DNA of 64,000 bases from Orientallactaga sibirica (GCA_036365145.1 JAEOAD010000005.1:248001-312000), one strand, 5' to 3'; shown: positions 47,801-60,411, counted from the stretch's first letter. Program-made: numbers and translations. The notes: generated by a model from the sequence alone, not told the origin.

Positions 47801-49190
47801 CCTCCGCCTAAAAAAATCCAGCTGAAAAAGGAACAAGCAATGACGAAGGTGGGGCTGAAACAGCATTAGCTACTACTACGCACTTCAACCTAATGCTGGA
47901 CTGACGCCAGTGTGTCATTCACCCAATAACCTTATTGTAGGGTTGCCAGATTTAGCATACAAAAATACAGAACATAAAGTTGAATCCTGGTCGAATCACT
48001 TCAGTATAAATATGTTTGGGCATACGTTTTACTAGGAGAGAATTTGTTGTCAGAAATTCACATTTAACTAGGCAGCCTGTTTTATCTTGCCACCCCCTCC
48101 CAAGTATGTGGATCCCTCTTTTATAGAAAAGGAAATTGAGGTTTAGAGAGATTAACCTGCTCTTGATTGCAGACAAAAATGGTGAAGTCACAAATCGAGA
48201 CATTAGCAATATTTTTCCACCTTCTGACATGAAAAGGGTCTTATGGATGAACAGTGTTTGCATTTTTAGAACTCCTAACCCTTCTCCAATATTTTATAAA
48301 CATTCTGATACCATTTCCTTCCTTCCATCCATTCTTCCTCCCTCCATATGTCTCTTCCTCTTTTTCTCCTTCTCTTTGGTGGTACTGGAGATGGAACCCA
48401 GTGTTTCCCACATGCTAGACAAATGTCCTAATGCTGTATACTCATCCCTTTATATTTATTTTTATTTTGAGGAAGGGATCTTACTAAGTTGCCTCGCTGG
48501 TCTTGAACTAGTTCTGTAGTTCAGGCAGGCTCTGAACTTGCCATCTTCCAGCCTCAGCTTCCTAAGTAGCTAAGATTACAGGTCTGTACCACTAGGCCCA
48601 GTCATTTTCATATTCTACCTATCATTAAACTGCTAAGTAGATTTATTAAAATTGCCTCATTAAAACAATTTAAAGTATAATGTACAATCAGTGAAGATTT
48701 ACTTGTACAATTATGAATCCTTAGATATATTCACAAATACAGAATAGTTTGATCATCTCAGTTTCCTTTTGCTTGTAGGCAATTCGCTTATCCCATACCA
48801 ATGGCTGATTTGGATTCTATCACTATGCATATGCCCTTGGACTTAGGGTGGGGTTATGTCTTGATAAACCCCTGTATGGGGTTTGATCAATCTGGTGAAC
48901 TGAGCTGGGTGTAGGCTTTGTTATTGTGATGGTTGCCTTTAGTATAGCATGGATTTCCCATCCTCTAGCATTGTTATGCCCTTTAGGTAGAAGCTGCAGA
49001 GTTTTTCTTACATGTTCTTGCTTTATCCTTAAGCATATAGCTGTCCTGCACATCTGCACAGTAGTGATGTCCTTTTGTGCCTTTGTCCAACCTCTAGCAA
49101 CTGAGGCTTGTTATCAAGATGCTTGTTAGGTTGGTAGGAGGATAAATGGGTTCTCTGTTATAAAGCAATCTTTAAAAATTTATTTATTTA

Positions 49191-49391
49191 TTTTTTTTTT
49201 TCGAGGTAGTTTCACTCTAGCCCAGGCTGATCTGGAATTTACTATGTAGTCTCAAGGTAGCCTCAAACTTACAGTGAATCCTTCTACCTCTGCCTCCCAA
49301 GGGCTGCGATTAAAGGTGTGTGCCACCATGCCCAGCTTAACATTTATTTATTTATTTTAATTAAAACTTTTTATGAGAGTGACAGAGAAAG

Positions 49392-49431
<40 letters not shown>

Positions 49432-49812
49432 GGCACACCAGGGCCTCCAGCCACTGCAAATGAACTCCAGATGCAAGCGCCCCCTTGTGCATCTGGCTTA
49501 CGTGGGCCCTTGGAAATTGAGCCTCGACCTGGTGTCCTGAGGCTTCACAGGCAAGCGCTTAACCACTAAGCCATCTCTCCAGGCCTTAAAATTTATTTTT
49601 ATTTATTTATTTGAGAGAGAGAAAGAGGGAGAGAGAGAGAGAGAGAGAAAGGGAGAGAGAATGGGCAAACCAGGGCCTCCAGCCACTGCAAATGAGCTCC
49701 AGATGCATGTACCACCTTGTGCATCTGGCTTACATGAGTCCTGGGGGACTCCAGCCTGGTCCTCTGGTTTTGCAGGCAATTGCCTTAACCGCTAAGCCAT
49801 CTCTCCAGCCCT
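49191..49812 (-). mobile_element. B1-like and two tandem DIP-like SINEs
   Basis: B1-like 49191-49338, DIP-like 49345-49585 and DIP-like 49590-49812, all reverse. Both DIP copies carry GA tracts. Confidence 0.85.
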
Positions 49813-50009
49813 GTTATGATGCAATTTAGCATCAGTGTTTACTAGGTCCCATGTACCTGGACCTTAGAATGATTCCTTTCCCAGCATTCTTTGACTTTGT
49901 TCTTTTTCATTTGTATTTCATTTTAGTTAATGAACAATTACTGAGTACATAGTGCTCTTCGTGTTGCTTTCATCCCCTAGAACTAAAAAGATAAAAACTT
50001 GTATTTTAA

Positions 50010-50167
50010 GTTGGGCATGCTAGCACATGCCTTTATTACCAGCACTCAGGCAGAGGTAGGAGGACTGCAGTGTGTTGGAGTCCAGCCTGGGACCTCAGAG
50101 TGAGTTCTAAGTCAGTCTGGCCTAGAGTGAGACTGTCCTCAAAACAACACACACAACAACAACAACA
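50010..50167 (+). mobile_element. B1-like SINE
   Basis: Forward copy with (ACA)n tail. Confidence 0.75.
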
Positions 50168-50802
50168 AAAGAATCCTTGTATTTGTAGCAAAATAGTAAC
50201 TATCAAACAAGGTAGAATTTTTTTTCCTCTTGGAAAAATATATTTCAAAGATATCAAAGTAGTTAGTTCAAAGGAATTATCCAAGATGCAGTTCCTGTGG
50301 TTATGACCTCTTCTATACATAGTTTGCACCTCATGTTCCAGTTTGGCTCCAGGATTTATATTCACTTTAGTTTCTTGACATTGAACCTACATTGTCCTCT
50401 TTCTCATACACAGCTGTTAAACTCTGACTTGTCTGTGGCTGGTCTTACAGTGGAAAGTTTATGTCCTTCCTAAAGTGGTAGGGTGGATGGTACTGGTATA
50501 GAATTGTTGGCTTAGCACTGGATCTTGTCCCTCCCAGCTGGAGAGCATTTTTCTTAGTCTCACTAACAGTGGGTCTTTATCTGGGGAGATGGGATTTTCT
50601 GTTCTTCTCTCAGGGGCTTGCTTAGGTTTTTTGTTGCTTATGACAGAAGGATCAGTGGAAGGAGGCAAAGTTTCATGCCTCTTGAACAAGCATGCCTTCT
50701 GTCTTCTCTCCCAAACCAAACAAGTCTCTCTAGAGCTCTCCCCCCTGTGGAGGTTTTAGAGTGCACTTAGATTAGCTACCTTCATGTCTTGGGCTTTTAG
50801 GT

Positions 50803-51645
50803 TTTTAAAAAAGTTTTATTTATTAGAGAGAGAAAAAAAGGTTGAAGGGGTGGGGGACAGAATGAATATGGGCATACCAGGACCTCCAGCTACTGCAAAT
50901 GAACTCCACTCTACACTCATGTACCACCTTGTGCATCTGGCTTACGTGGGTCGTAGGGAATCAAACCTGGGTCCTTTGGCTTTGCAGGCAAGTGCGTTAA
51001 CTGCTAAGCCATCTCTCAAGGCCAGCTTCCAGGGTTTTATATTATCATATTCTTATTTGGCCTTTAGCAATTCTTTAGTTTTAGTTGGCTTCCTGTCAGT
51101 TTCTTATATAATGGACAATACTTCTTCCTTCCACATTTGCTAGTGAAACAGTCTGCATGCACTCTCTCCTCAGAGGAATATGTCTCTCCTCAGAACTTAG
51201 GCTGTTTGCCCTGCCACATCAGCTCTTTCACTCAATGCTTAGGATTTTGTCATCTGTCTATACTCCTTTTTTTTTTGGTTTTTCCAGGTAGGGTTTCACT
51301 CTAGCCCAGGCTGACCTGGAATTCACTATGTAGTCTCAGGGTGGCCTCGAACTCATGGCGATCCTCCTACCTCTGCCTCCCAAGTGCTGGGATTAAAGGC
51401 GTGCACCACCACGCCCAGCCTCCTTTTGTTTTTTGAGGTGACATTTAAAAAAATACATTTTATTTATTTATTTTGGAAAGAGAGATAGGCAGATAGAGAG
51501 AATGGGCACGCCAGAGCCTCTAGCCACTGCAAACGAACTCCAGATGCATGCACCCCCTTGTGCATCTGGCTTATGTTGGTCCTGGGGAATCAAACCTAGG
51601 CTTCGCCGGCAAATGCCTTAACTGCTAAGCTATTTCCCCAGCCCT
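50803..51645 (-). mobile_element. DIP-like, B1-like, DIP-like SINEs
   Basis: Reverse copies at 50803-51023, 51269-51420 and 51450-51645. Confidence 0.85.
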
Positions 51646-51918
51646 GGAGGTGACATTTTTGATACATATTTGCATCATAGGCATAGCTTTTGCAGAACTC
51701 AGTCCAACTCTTCAGCATCTTTTTTTCCCCTACTTTTTGGCAGTGTTGGGAGATTGAACTCAAAGCCTTGTGCACCCTATGCAATTACTCTAGCACTGAG
51801 CTACATTCCCAGTCAGTCCAACTCTTTTACTTAAATTTCAGAAAAACATATACTTCTGCAAATGGAATATTACTATCCCATACTTACATGTAGCCTTAAA
51901 AACAAGTACAATGAAGAG

Positions 51919-52070
51919 CTGGGTGTGGTGGTGCACGCCTTTAATCCCACCACTCAGGAGGCAGAGGTATGAGGATTGCTGTGAGTTCAAGGCCAGCCTG
52001 GGACTACAAAGAGAGTTCCAGGTCAGCCTGGGCTACAGTGAAACCCTACCACAAACAAACAAGCAAGCAA
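51919..52070 (+). mobile_element. B1-like SINE
   Basis: Forward copy, GCTGGGTGTGGTGGTGCACG. Confidence 0.85.
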
Positions 52071-52375
52071 AAATGTGCAATGAAACAGAAGGTACTAGCA
52101 AAGTGTTATTGTCTGTGAGGAGTGCTAAATGTTACAAACATAATAGTGACATGGTTTGATTTAACCAGAAGGGGGAGGGACCTGAGACTAAGGAAACGAT
52201 TTTCCTGTGGTTTGAGTTCATATTGTTATTTTCATTTAACTATCAAAATTACTACTTTGCCTTAGTGTTGTGTCTCCTAGGGGCAAAGCCATTGTCTCTA
52301 TCCACCAGAAATTGAGGGAAAATTAAGTCATGAGTTACCCATATGGATACATTCTGAGAAGTGCATCATCAGGCC

Positions 52376-52588
52376 GGCCTCCCTCCCTCCCCCTCCCTCC
52401 CTCCCTCCCTCCCTCCCTCCCTCCCTTCTTTCTTTCTTTTTTTTGGTTTCCAAGGTAGGGTTTCACTCTAGCTCAGGCTGACCTGGAATTCACTGTGTAG
52501 TCTCAGGGTGGCCTCGAACTCTCGGTGATCCTCCTACCTCTGCCTCCCAAGTGCTGGGATTAAAGGCGTGCACCACCACGCCCGGCAG
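52376..52588 (-). mobile_element. (CCTC)n tract and B1-like SINE
   Basis: A CCTC/CTTT pyrimidine tract (52376-52440) forms the tail side of a reverse B1-like copy (52437-52588). Confidence 0.85.
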
Positions 52589-53173
52589 GCATTTCATTTT
52601 TGTGTGAACATCAGTGTACCTACACAAACTATGTCACCAAGCCTTTAATATGAGACCCTCATTTATATGCCATCTACTGTTCACTGAAAATGTACTACGT
52701 GGTGGTATATGGTTGAATTTCAATTCAGCAAACAACTTGGGCCATTTTTGAGTCTGCTGCTCTTTGAATGGAGGGTAGGAGAAACAGATGATAAGCAGGA
52801 CTGGGTTTGGCTTTCCAGGAGTTTGCAGGCCATGAAGACTATGTGCATTCAAGACCTCATAGCTCAAGAAAGATGTGCCTGCCTTGCAGAGGTAGATTGT
52901 TGTTGATTACCATCACATTTAGATGGGAGTGTTCAGAAGTGATCCTGACAGCACAGGGAGGAAACAGCACTTTAGATAGAACATCAGAAGCACAGGCTTT
53001 GCGTTGGAACAAAAAAAGGACATAATCATTTCCTAAAAATGATAAAAGATCAACGTCACTAAAAAGAAATGAATTATCAAGCCATGTCAAGATACAAAGA
53101 ACGTTTAGTTTTCCTAAATGAAAGAAGCTGGTAGAATGATTTCAACTATGACAGTCTTTAAAAAAGCACAACT

Positions 53174-53635
53174 AGCTGGGCATGGTGGCATATGCCTTTA
53201 ATCCCAGCACTTGGGAAGCTGAGGTAGGAGGATCATTGTGAGTTTGAGGCCAGCCTGAAACTACAGAGTGAATTCCAGGTAAGCCAGAGGATAGTATGAG
53301 GCCCTACCTCAAAAAAAAAAAAAAAATGCTGGGTGTGGTGGCACACACCTTTAATCCCAGCACTTGGGGAAGCTGAGGTAGGAAGATCATTGTGAGTTTG
53401 AGGCCAGCCTGAAACTACAGAGTGAATTCCAGGTAAGCCAGAGGATAGTATGAGGCCCTACCTCAGGGAAAAAAAAAAAAAAAAAAAAAAAGCTGGGCGT
53501 GGTGGCACACACCTTTAATCCCAGCACTCAGGAGCCAGAGGTAGGAGGATTGCCATGAATTCAAGGCCTCCCTGAGACACATAGTTCCAGGTCAGCCTGG
53601 GCTAGAGCAAGTCTCTACCTTGGGAAAAAAAAAAA
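53174..53635 (+). mobile_element. Three consecutive B1-like SINEs, two sharing private variants
   Basis: Copies at 53174-53326, 53327-53491 and 53492-53635, each with a poly-A. The first two share the unusual segment GTAAGCCAGAGGATAGTATG in place of the usual sequence. Confidence 0.85.
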
Positions 53636-53827
53636 AAGAATAAGATAAAAAGCACAACTATAGAGGACAGCAAATATCAGTGGTTTGCCAGGGTTGGGGT
53701 ACAAGGATTAAGCAGTAGGACAGAGGATTTTTTTGTGTGTATGATGTCCATGTGAATGTAGGAGCCTGTATGTGTGTGTAGATGAGAGATCAATATTGGA
53801 TGTCTTCCTCAATTGCTTTCTTCCTTA

Positions 53828-54032
53828 TTTTTTGAGACAGGGTCTCTTGCTGAACCCAGAGCTCATACATTTGGCTAGTGTAGCTAGCCAGTTTGTTCTG
53901 GTATTCATGCCCATGCCTCCCGAGTGCTGGGATTACAGGCATGTACCACAGCTGGCATTTACATGGGTGCTGGGGATCCAAGCTCAAGTCCTCACACCTG
54001 CACAACACTTTATTGAGCCATTTTCCCAGTTT
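53828..54032 (-). mobile_element. B4-like SINE (B1-ID composite)
   Basis: GAGACAGGGTCTCTTGCTGA, a B1-derived part, then GGGTGCTGGGGATCCAAGCT, an ID-like end. Confidence 0.65.
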
Positions 54033-54179
54033 AGGCACAGTGGGTCAGTTTAAAAGTGAAACTACTCTGAACTACAAATAGCACATATATACATTTGTGT
54101 AAATCCAAAGAATGCAACTATGGGCTCAGAGTGATAGACAGGAAGTATTGATGTGGGCTTACCAGAATGCAATACTTTA

Positions 54180-54655
54180 GGGCTGGGGATGTACCCTGGC
54201 TGGTAGATGGCTTGCCTAGCATGCAGTAATCTCTGTATTCCATACCCAGCAGTGCATAAAACCGGGTATGGGACTTGGGACATTGCGGGAGGAGGATCAG
54301 AAGTTCAAGGTCATTCTTGGCTAAGTATTTGTAGGGGCTACATGAGACAGTCTCTAAAAAAGAAAGTAATATTTGCCAGGTGTGGTGGCGCACACCTTTA
54401 ATCTCATCACTCTGAAGGCAGAAGTAGGAAGACCCCTGCAAATTCAAGGCCAGTCTGGCCCTACAATGTGAGTTCCAAGTCAGCCTGGGCTAGAGTGAGA
54501 CCCTACCTCGAAAAATCAAAACAAATTTAATTCTAGCACTTGGGAGGCAAAGGTAGGAGGATCGTCATGAGTTTGGGGGCACCCCGAGACTACGTAGTGA
54601 ATTCCAGGTTAGCCTGGGCTAGAGTAAGACCCTAACTTGAAAAACCATTAAAAAA
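54180..54655 (+). mobile_element. ID-B1 composite and two B1-like SINEs
   Basis: 54180-54360 (ID head GGCTGGGGATGTACCCTGGC), then B1-like 54375-54528 and a 5'-truncated B1-like copy 54529-54655. Confidence 0.75.
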
Positions 54656-55326
54656 AATGTAATACTCTGGTGCTCTTTATGTTGCAAGTGTAGAGGTAGG
54701 GACATATGAGAAACCTCTTCATTACTTTCAACAGAGCTCTAAGACTACTGTTAAAAAAAAAAAAGGATTTTAAATCCATGGCTACATAAAGGAAAAGGAG
54801 AATTTATCCAAAAAATATGGGGGGGGGGTCCTTGCAAATACAAGCATAGAAACAATCCCTTCCTAATGGAATTTTTTTTCTACAATGGTGGGTGGTGATT
54901 AGTCCTGTGGGAGTGGAATGAAGTAAAGAAAGGGAACAGGAGTACATTTAGGGAAGACCATGGGTATTAAATGGGATAGTCAGGGGGATTCCACAAAGAC
55001 AACATTTGAGCAAAGACCTGACTGGTGAGGTTGTGAGCCATGCTTAGCTCTGGGGATGCTTCTTGGAGAAGAGCCAGTGCAAATGCCAGTGCTTCAGGTC
55101 ACGTAGAACCTCATACACATATGCAGATAGGAAAAATGCAGGTGAGGAAGAGCTACTGAAGTCATATCCTGGGGTAGTTAAAGGTGGGGTTGGCTTCAGA
55201 CAAGAGGAGCATAAACAATTCATGTACATCGACAGAAGGGAAGGAAGAATTATGTGGGTATAGGTGGATGATAGGCTTTTTTTTTGAAAGGTTGCACCAC
55301 TTTGTATACTTCAAAGGATATCTTTT

Positions 55327-55793
55327 AAAACATATTTATTTATGAGAGAAAGAAGGAATATGGATATACCATGGCTTCCAGTCACTGCAAATGAACTCCA
55401 GACACATGTGCCACCTTGTGCATCTGGCTTTACATTGGTAGTGGGGAATCAAACCTGGGTCCTTTGGCTTTGCAGGCAAGCACCTTACCTCCAGGGTGTC
55501 TTTTTTATGTATTACCTTTCATTTATATATGTGTGTATGGGCACATACATGCTGTAGCGTGCATGTGGTGGTCAGGACAGCCTTGAGGTGTCTGTGCTTT
55601 TTCCACTTTCAAGACAAGGTCTCTTGCTGCAGTGAGCAATGTCATCTAGCTGGCCTGCAAGCTTCGGATTTTCCTGGCTCACAGATACATGCACCACTCT
55701 GCATCCGGCTTTATGTGGGTTCTGGGTAATCAGCTGGGCAGCTAGGCTTTATAAGCTAGTGCCTTTAACAGTTGAGCCATCTCTCCAGCCCCT
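55327..55793 (-). mobile_element. DIP-like and B4-like SINEs
   Basis: DIP-like 55327-55492, then B4-like 55595-55793 ending GAGCCATCTCTCCAGCCC. Confidence 0.7.
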
Positions 55794-56078
55794 CAAAGGG
55801 TATGTTTGTGAGCAATGACCCAGGAGATAAAAGCTGGTAGACATCTAACAAGATTTATACATTTATATAAAACTTCTGAAAATATGTTTATAAGTTCAAG
55901 CATCATTTATTTGCATGTGACCATGAACTAACCTGGCCTGAGGTTTTAGATTAGAAGTCTGCCTGTTGATTCTCACATACCAACTTTCTTAACTACTCTA
56001 TTCCTGTTTTGGACACTGAGCCATGCTTTCAAATAAGTATTCATGACATAAAACAAGACACGCCCAAGTTTTGTCTAC

Positions 56079-56084
56079 TTTATT
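56079..56084 (-). terminator. DCTN4: Polyadenylation signal AATAAA, DCTN4
   Basis: The minus-strand hexamer is followed by a G/T-rich element (GGGCGTGTCTTGTTTTATGT, plus 56045-56064). Confidence 0.65.
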
Positions 56085-56914
56085 TGACTACATTATGCAA
56101 TAAGGCAAAACAGTAACTTGTCATTCATAAATCAAGAAGTGCCTCTCATTCCCAACAGGGACCAAAAAGGATGTTTCTTCACAAATAGCACAACATGTAG
56201 CTCATTATGCCTACAAAACCATACTTTGAACAAAAGAAAATTTTTGGTGGTAATCAAATCTCAAACCCAAATGAACTTGAGTCTTAAATTCTGAAATTTT
56301 TAGTTTCAATTTCTAAGGACATCTAACTCTCCTATTGTGGTACACACTGACCAGGATTAAAAACCTTGCATCTGATCTAATTAAAAAAGGGCAATAGATA
56401 TGATTCCTAACTTACAAGCTTACATTAAAACCTATCCCGAAGCATTAAACCAATGGCTCTGTTATTCTGTAAGTTAATTAGGCCTCTGAAGACAACTAAT
56501 TGTGTTTTTATTTCTGTATCACATGGGAATGAAGAGACTCATCCCTTCAACATTATTATTTTTGGGAATGGTATCAGTTACATGCCACAAAAGCATATAG
56601 ATGAGCAACTGAGCTAGTCTTCATGTGGAGATACAGGAAGCTCTTCTGTACTCTGACGCCCACTTCTGTCACTGGCAAATATGGAACAGTGGTTTCAAAG
56701 TAGGCTTTAGCAGGTAGTGAAATAAAAATTAACTTGATACCTTGTGTGTGTGTGTGGGGGGGGGTCATAAAAAATGAAACTATTTCTATAATCTCTTTGT
56801 CCCAAATCCTAAGAAGCTAAACATTAGTTGTTACCACTTTTTCCTTACACTGAAGAAAATGTATTATTTGGGAATAGTTTCATAAAATTGGCCTGTATTC
56901 TTTTTTGTTTTATT

Positions 56915-57090
56915 TGACAAAGAGGGGGGGGGAGAATATGGGCATGCCAGAGCCTTCAGCCGCTGTAAACAAACTCCACATGTATGCGCCACCTTGTGCA
57001 TCTGGCTTATGTGGGTCCTGGGGAATAGAACCTGGGTCCTTTGGCTTCACAGGGAAACACCTTAACTGCTAAGCCATCTCTCCAGCCCCC
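56915..57090 (-). mobile_element. DIP-like SINE in DCTN4 3' UTR
   Basis: Reverse copy, so in sense with the DCTN4 transcript. Confidence 0.8.
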
Positions 57091-57828
57091 TGTATTCTTT
57101 AATAATACAATTTAGTGTATTGCAGTAGCTTCCTAGTTTCATTTTTAAAGAGGAGCTGACAGAATATACCTTATCTGTATTCTAGATTATATATCTATTT
57201 AAGGACTTAAAATTAGAAACACAACTAGGTTTGTAAACAGTGAATTTTTCTTTTTTCCAAGGTCTCTTGGCCACTTGCTAGGAACACTTTAAGGAAGAGT
57301 GGTACAGCTGGCAGGCTACCTGTCAAGTCTCATTTTAGGAAACATCACAGAAATTAAATTAGGAACTCAAATCTACTATCCAAACAAAAACAACATGTCT
57401 GCTGTTGGCCAGCATTCTGAGCTTCTTGCAGAACTGTTACATTTGACAAGGTGATCTTGTTTGATACATCCTAAGACACATCTTAAATGCAGCAAGGAAA
57501 AAGTTCTGAACATCCAATTTTGGATTCAAGAGTTTATAATAGTTAATGTCCCCTTTAAATCAGTGGAAAGGACATTAGATCAGCTCATGCTAAAATCTAA
57601 ACTTTTAAATGTTTTCTGCATTCCAGACATGAGTATGTCCACGCAGATTCTCTTTGATCTTTTTCCAGATCCCAAATACTCAGAACAATTCCTTGAATTA
57701 GAGAAAAGCTGATGAGAAAGGCAGGGACTGAGAGAGATAAAAGCTGTCTCCCTGTTATTAGCCCCTGGATACTGTGGCAACATTTAAAATGAAAAGGAAT
57801 TTGATGACATTTAATTGCTTGTCTTTCT

Positions 57829-58046
57829 TTCTTCCTCCCTCCCTCCCTCCCTCCCTCCCTCCCTCCCCTCCCTCCCTTCCTTTCTTTCTTTTTTTTTTTT
57901 TTTTTTTTGAGGTAGGGTCTCTCACTCTAGCTCAGGCTGACCTGGAATTCACTTTGTAGTCTCAGGGTGGCCTTGAACTCATGGTGATCCTCCTACCTCT
58001 GCCTCCCAAGTGCTAGGATTAAAGGAGTGCACACCACGCCTGGCTC
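57829..58046 (-). mobile_element. Pyrimidine tract and B1-like SINE in DCTN4 3' UTR
   Basis: CCTC and CTTT tract (57829-57890) and T run followed by a reverse B1-like copy (57890-58046). Confidence 0.85.
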
Positions 58047-58721
58047 AATTTTTTTTTTTTTTTAAGATAAAAGTGCATATACTTCTGAGAATAAATTTTG
58101 GTGAGAAATTGATAAATGTCCCATGTTTGCTTAGAAGAAGAAGGCAAATGAATGCTTTAAGAATTCACAGGCTTGCCCTGTCATCACAAAACTAAAGATA
58201 CTGACAATCCTACATTTCTGTCAAATGAAAGTCAAAGGCAAAAGGAGAGTCATGATGGACATGCTATAGACTGCCAGATTATGCTTAGTGGAGTGCAGAG
58301 AGCACATCGGCACCAATGCTGGGGCACTAACAGCAGGTCTACCTTTTGATTACCATTTTGCTTCACCTGTCAGATTGTGATCCTTTGAGACACTGGATCA
58401 AGAGTTACATGGCCGGTTTTTAAGGTGGTAAATGTAATGCCACTCCCAAGAATAGCCATCCCCTTTCCTGGGATAGAGCTATGTTGTTATTTAGTGTGTA
58501 GAGCTCAGTAAGAGATATGCAGACTTGTGCCAACCGAGAGAAAGCAAGAGGAACATCAGTTACCTGTGCTCCTAATCTTGGCCTCTGCTTCACTGCTAGG
58601 AGCAGGGTTCAGTAATGGGTACATCTTTATGAACACGGTCTAATGAAGCAGCAGCTTCCACATTATAACACAGATTTGTGTGAAACAGGTACAGGTGGGA
58701 TCGTCCATCAGGGGAACCTTT

Positions 58722-58935
58722 TTATGGAAGAAGAGGACCCAAGCTGAGTTCCACATGCTGGGTGAGCCAGATGACTTCTGTGGTTTGATCACTTTCTTCG
58801 ATAGGGCGGATGGGGGCAGCCAGATTTTTAAAATCATGTTTCATCTTGAAGCACACGGTCACTTCACCCTCCTCACGTTGTGGGGTGACTTTAATGAAAA
58901 TGCCTACTTTGTTGGCTTTTCTGAAGGCTATAATG
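58722..58935 (-). CDS. DCTN4: Dynactin subunit 4 (p62), last coding exon
   Basis: DCTN4 is the p62 subunit of the dynactin pointed-end complex and helps dynein cargo binding. Only the last coding exon is in the window. On the minus strand the acceptor CTTTTCCCAG precedes one base of a split Asp codon. The exon then reads [20 protein letters not shown], then [20 protein letters not shown], and ends [13 protein letters not shown] before TAA at 58724-58722. The 70 residues match the recalled mammalian C-terminus almost exactly. Upstream exons were looked for between 58936 and 64000 and not seen, so the preceding intron is longer than 5 kb. Confidence 0.96.
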
Positions 58936-59096
58936 CTGGGAAAAGATAAGCACAGTGTTAGGTAGATGATTAGTTAACCACTACGCCTTACAGTCATTTT
59001 ATGGCACAATGGAAAATCTCTGCTATGGTCACCATTCTGTTTATCAGCAATGAAGAGTTTGTCCAGGAAAAAGTGATATATTTTTACTTCCTTTAA

Positions 59097-59098
59097 TT

Positions 59099-59129
<31 letters not shown>

Positions 59130-59298
59130 TTTGTTTGTTTGTTTGTTTGTTTGTTTGTTTAACGTAGGGTCTCACTCTAGTCCAGGCTAATCTAGAATTC
59201 ACTATGTAGTCTCAGGGTGGCCTCGAATTCATGGTGACCCTCCTACCTCTGCCTCCTGAGTGCTGGGATTAAAGGTGTGTGCCACCACACCTGGCTAT
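59097..59298 (-). mobile_element. (TTTA)n(TTTG)n tract and B1-like SINE
   Basis: About eight TTTA then seven TTTG units (59097-59160), the A-rich tail of the adjoining reverse B1-like copy. Confidence 0.85.
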
Positions 59299-59728
59299 TT
59301 TTCCTTCCTTCCTTTTCATTTTACCATCCCCCTCTCCCTCCTTTCCTGCCTTAGCCTTCCACGTGTTGGGACTATCAGTATACAACTCTATGCCTGGCCT
59401 GATCTCTATTTTTTCAATATTTCAGAAGTAAATTTTAGTCACAAAAAAATTCAAGTGGGGAAAAAGGGAAGTCCTTTCTCTTCTCTTTAGCAGAGGCAAA
59501 AATGTAAACACTCTGGTTCCTAACCTACCAGCCATTTTTCTGTGAATATATATATTTCTGCTTTTTAAAGCAGCACAAATGAGGCGCATTGTATGTGTAA
59601 CTTCTACATCCTGTTTAGGGTTGCATCCTACTCAATCATTGATTGACAGTTCTTCTGTTGCAGATGTGGGGTGTAAACATACCTTTACCAGTGTGCACTT
59701 TTAGAAGATTTTCTTAAAAAATATTTTA

Positions 59729-59997
59729 TGGGCTGGAGAGATGGCTTAGCGGTTAAGGCGCCTGCCTCCTAAGCCTCTAAGAACGCCGCTTCCAATCTCC
59801 AGGTCCCACGTTTAGCCAGATGCAAAGTGATGCAAGGGCGCAATGCCACACTTGACCACACAGGGGCGCACACATCTGGATTTTGTTCACCCCCGCCGAG
59901 AGGCTGCTGGCGTGCCCATCTCTGTCTGTCTCCCTCTCTTTCTGTGTCTCTCTAAAAAAATTATTTATTTATTTATTAGAGTCAGAGAGAGGGAGGG

Positions 59998-60037
<40 letters not shown>

Positions 60038-60411
60038 CGGTGTGCCAGGGCCTTTAGCTACTACAAACGAACTCCAGACGCATGCACTACCATGTGCATC
60101 TGGCTTACATGGGACCTGGAGAATCGAACTGGGTCCTTGGGCTTTGTAGGCATACTCCTTAACCACTAAGCCATCTCTCCAGCCCCCTGTAGAAGTATTT
60201 AAAAAAATGTTTTTAAATAATATTTTCATTTATTTGAGAAAGAAAGAGATAGATAAAGAGAATGGGTGTACCAGGGCCTTCAGCCATTGCAAACGAACTC
60301 CAGATGTATGCACCACCATGTGCACCTGGCTTACGTAGGTTCTGGGCAAACGAACCTGGGTCCCTAGGCTTCACAGGCAAGTGCCTAAATGCTAAGCCAT
60401 CTGTCCAGCTA
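59729..60411. mobile_element. DIP-like SINEs: forward, reverse, reverse
   Basis: Forward 59729-59955, then directly adjoining reverse 59956-60186 with a GA tract, then reverse 60222-60411. Confidence 0.85.

Larger units (their letters stand above)
47405..56057. other. RBM22-DCTN4 intergenic region
   Basis: More than half is SINE. The non-SINE remainder (47810-49180, 50170-50800, 52070-52370, 52590-53160, 54660-55320, 55800-56050) has no exon I can recognise. Parts of 48750-49150 and 50370-50760 look like decayed retroelement sequence on the minus strand. Confidence 0.5.
56058..58721 (-). other. DCTN4: DCTN4 3' UTR
   Basis: About 2.65 kb from the stop to the first convincing polyadenylation signal on the minus strand, close to the length expected for this gene. 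It contains a DIP-like SINE (56915-57090), a B1-like SINE (57890-58046) and a CCTC/CTTT microsatellite (57829-57890). These insertions are therefore probably transcribed in the mature message. Confidence 0.65.

Noticed and set aside
53174..53635. CRISPR-like or satellite array
   Set aside because: Three B1 SINEs with poly-A tails; spacing and units do not fit a CRISPR or satellite array.
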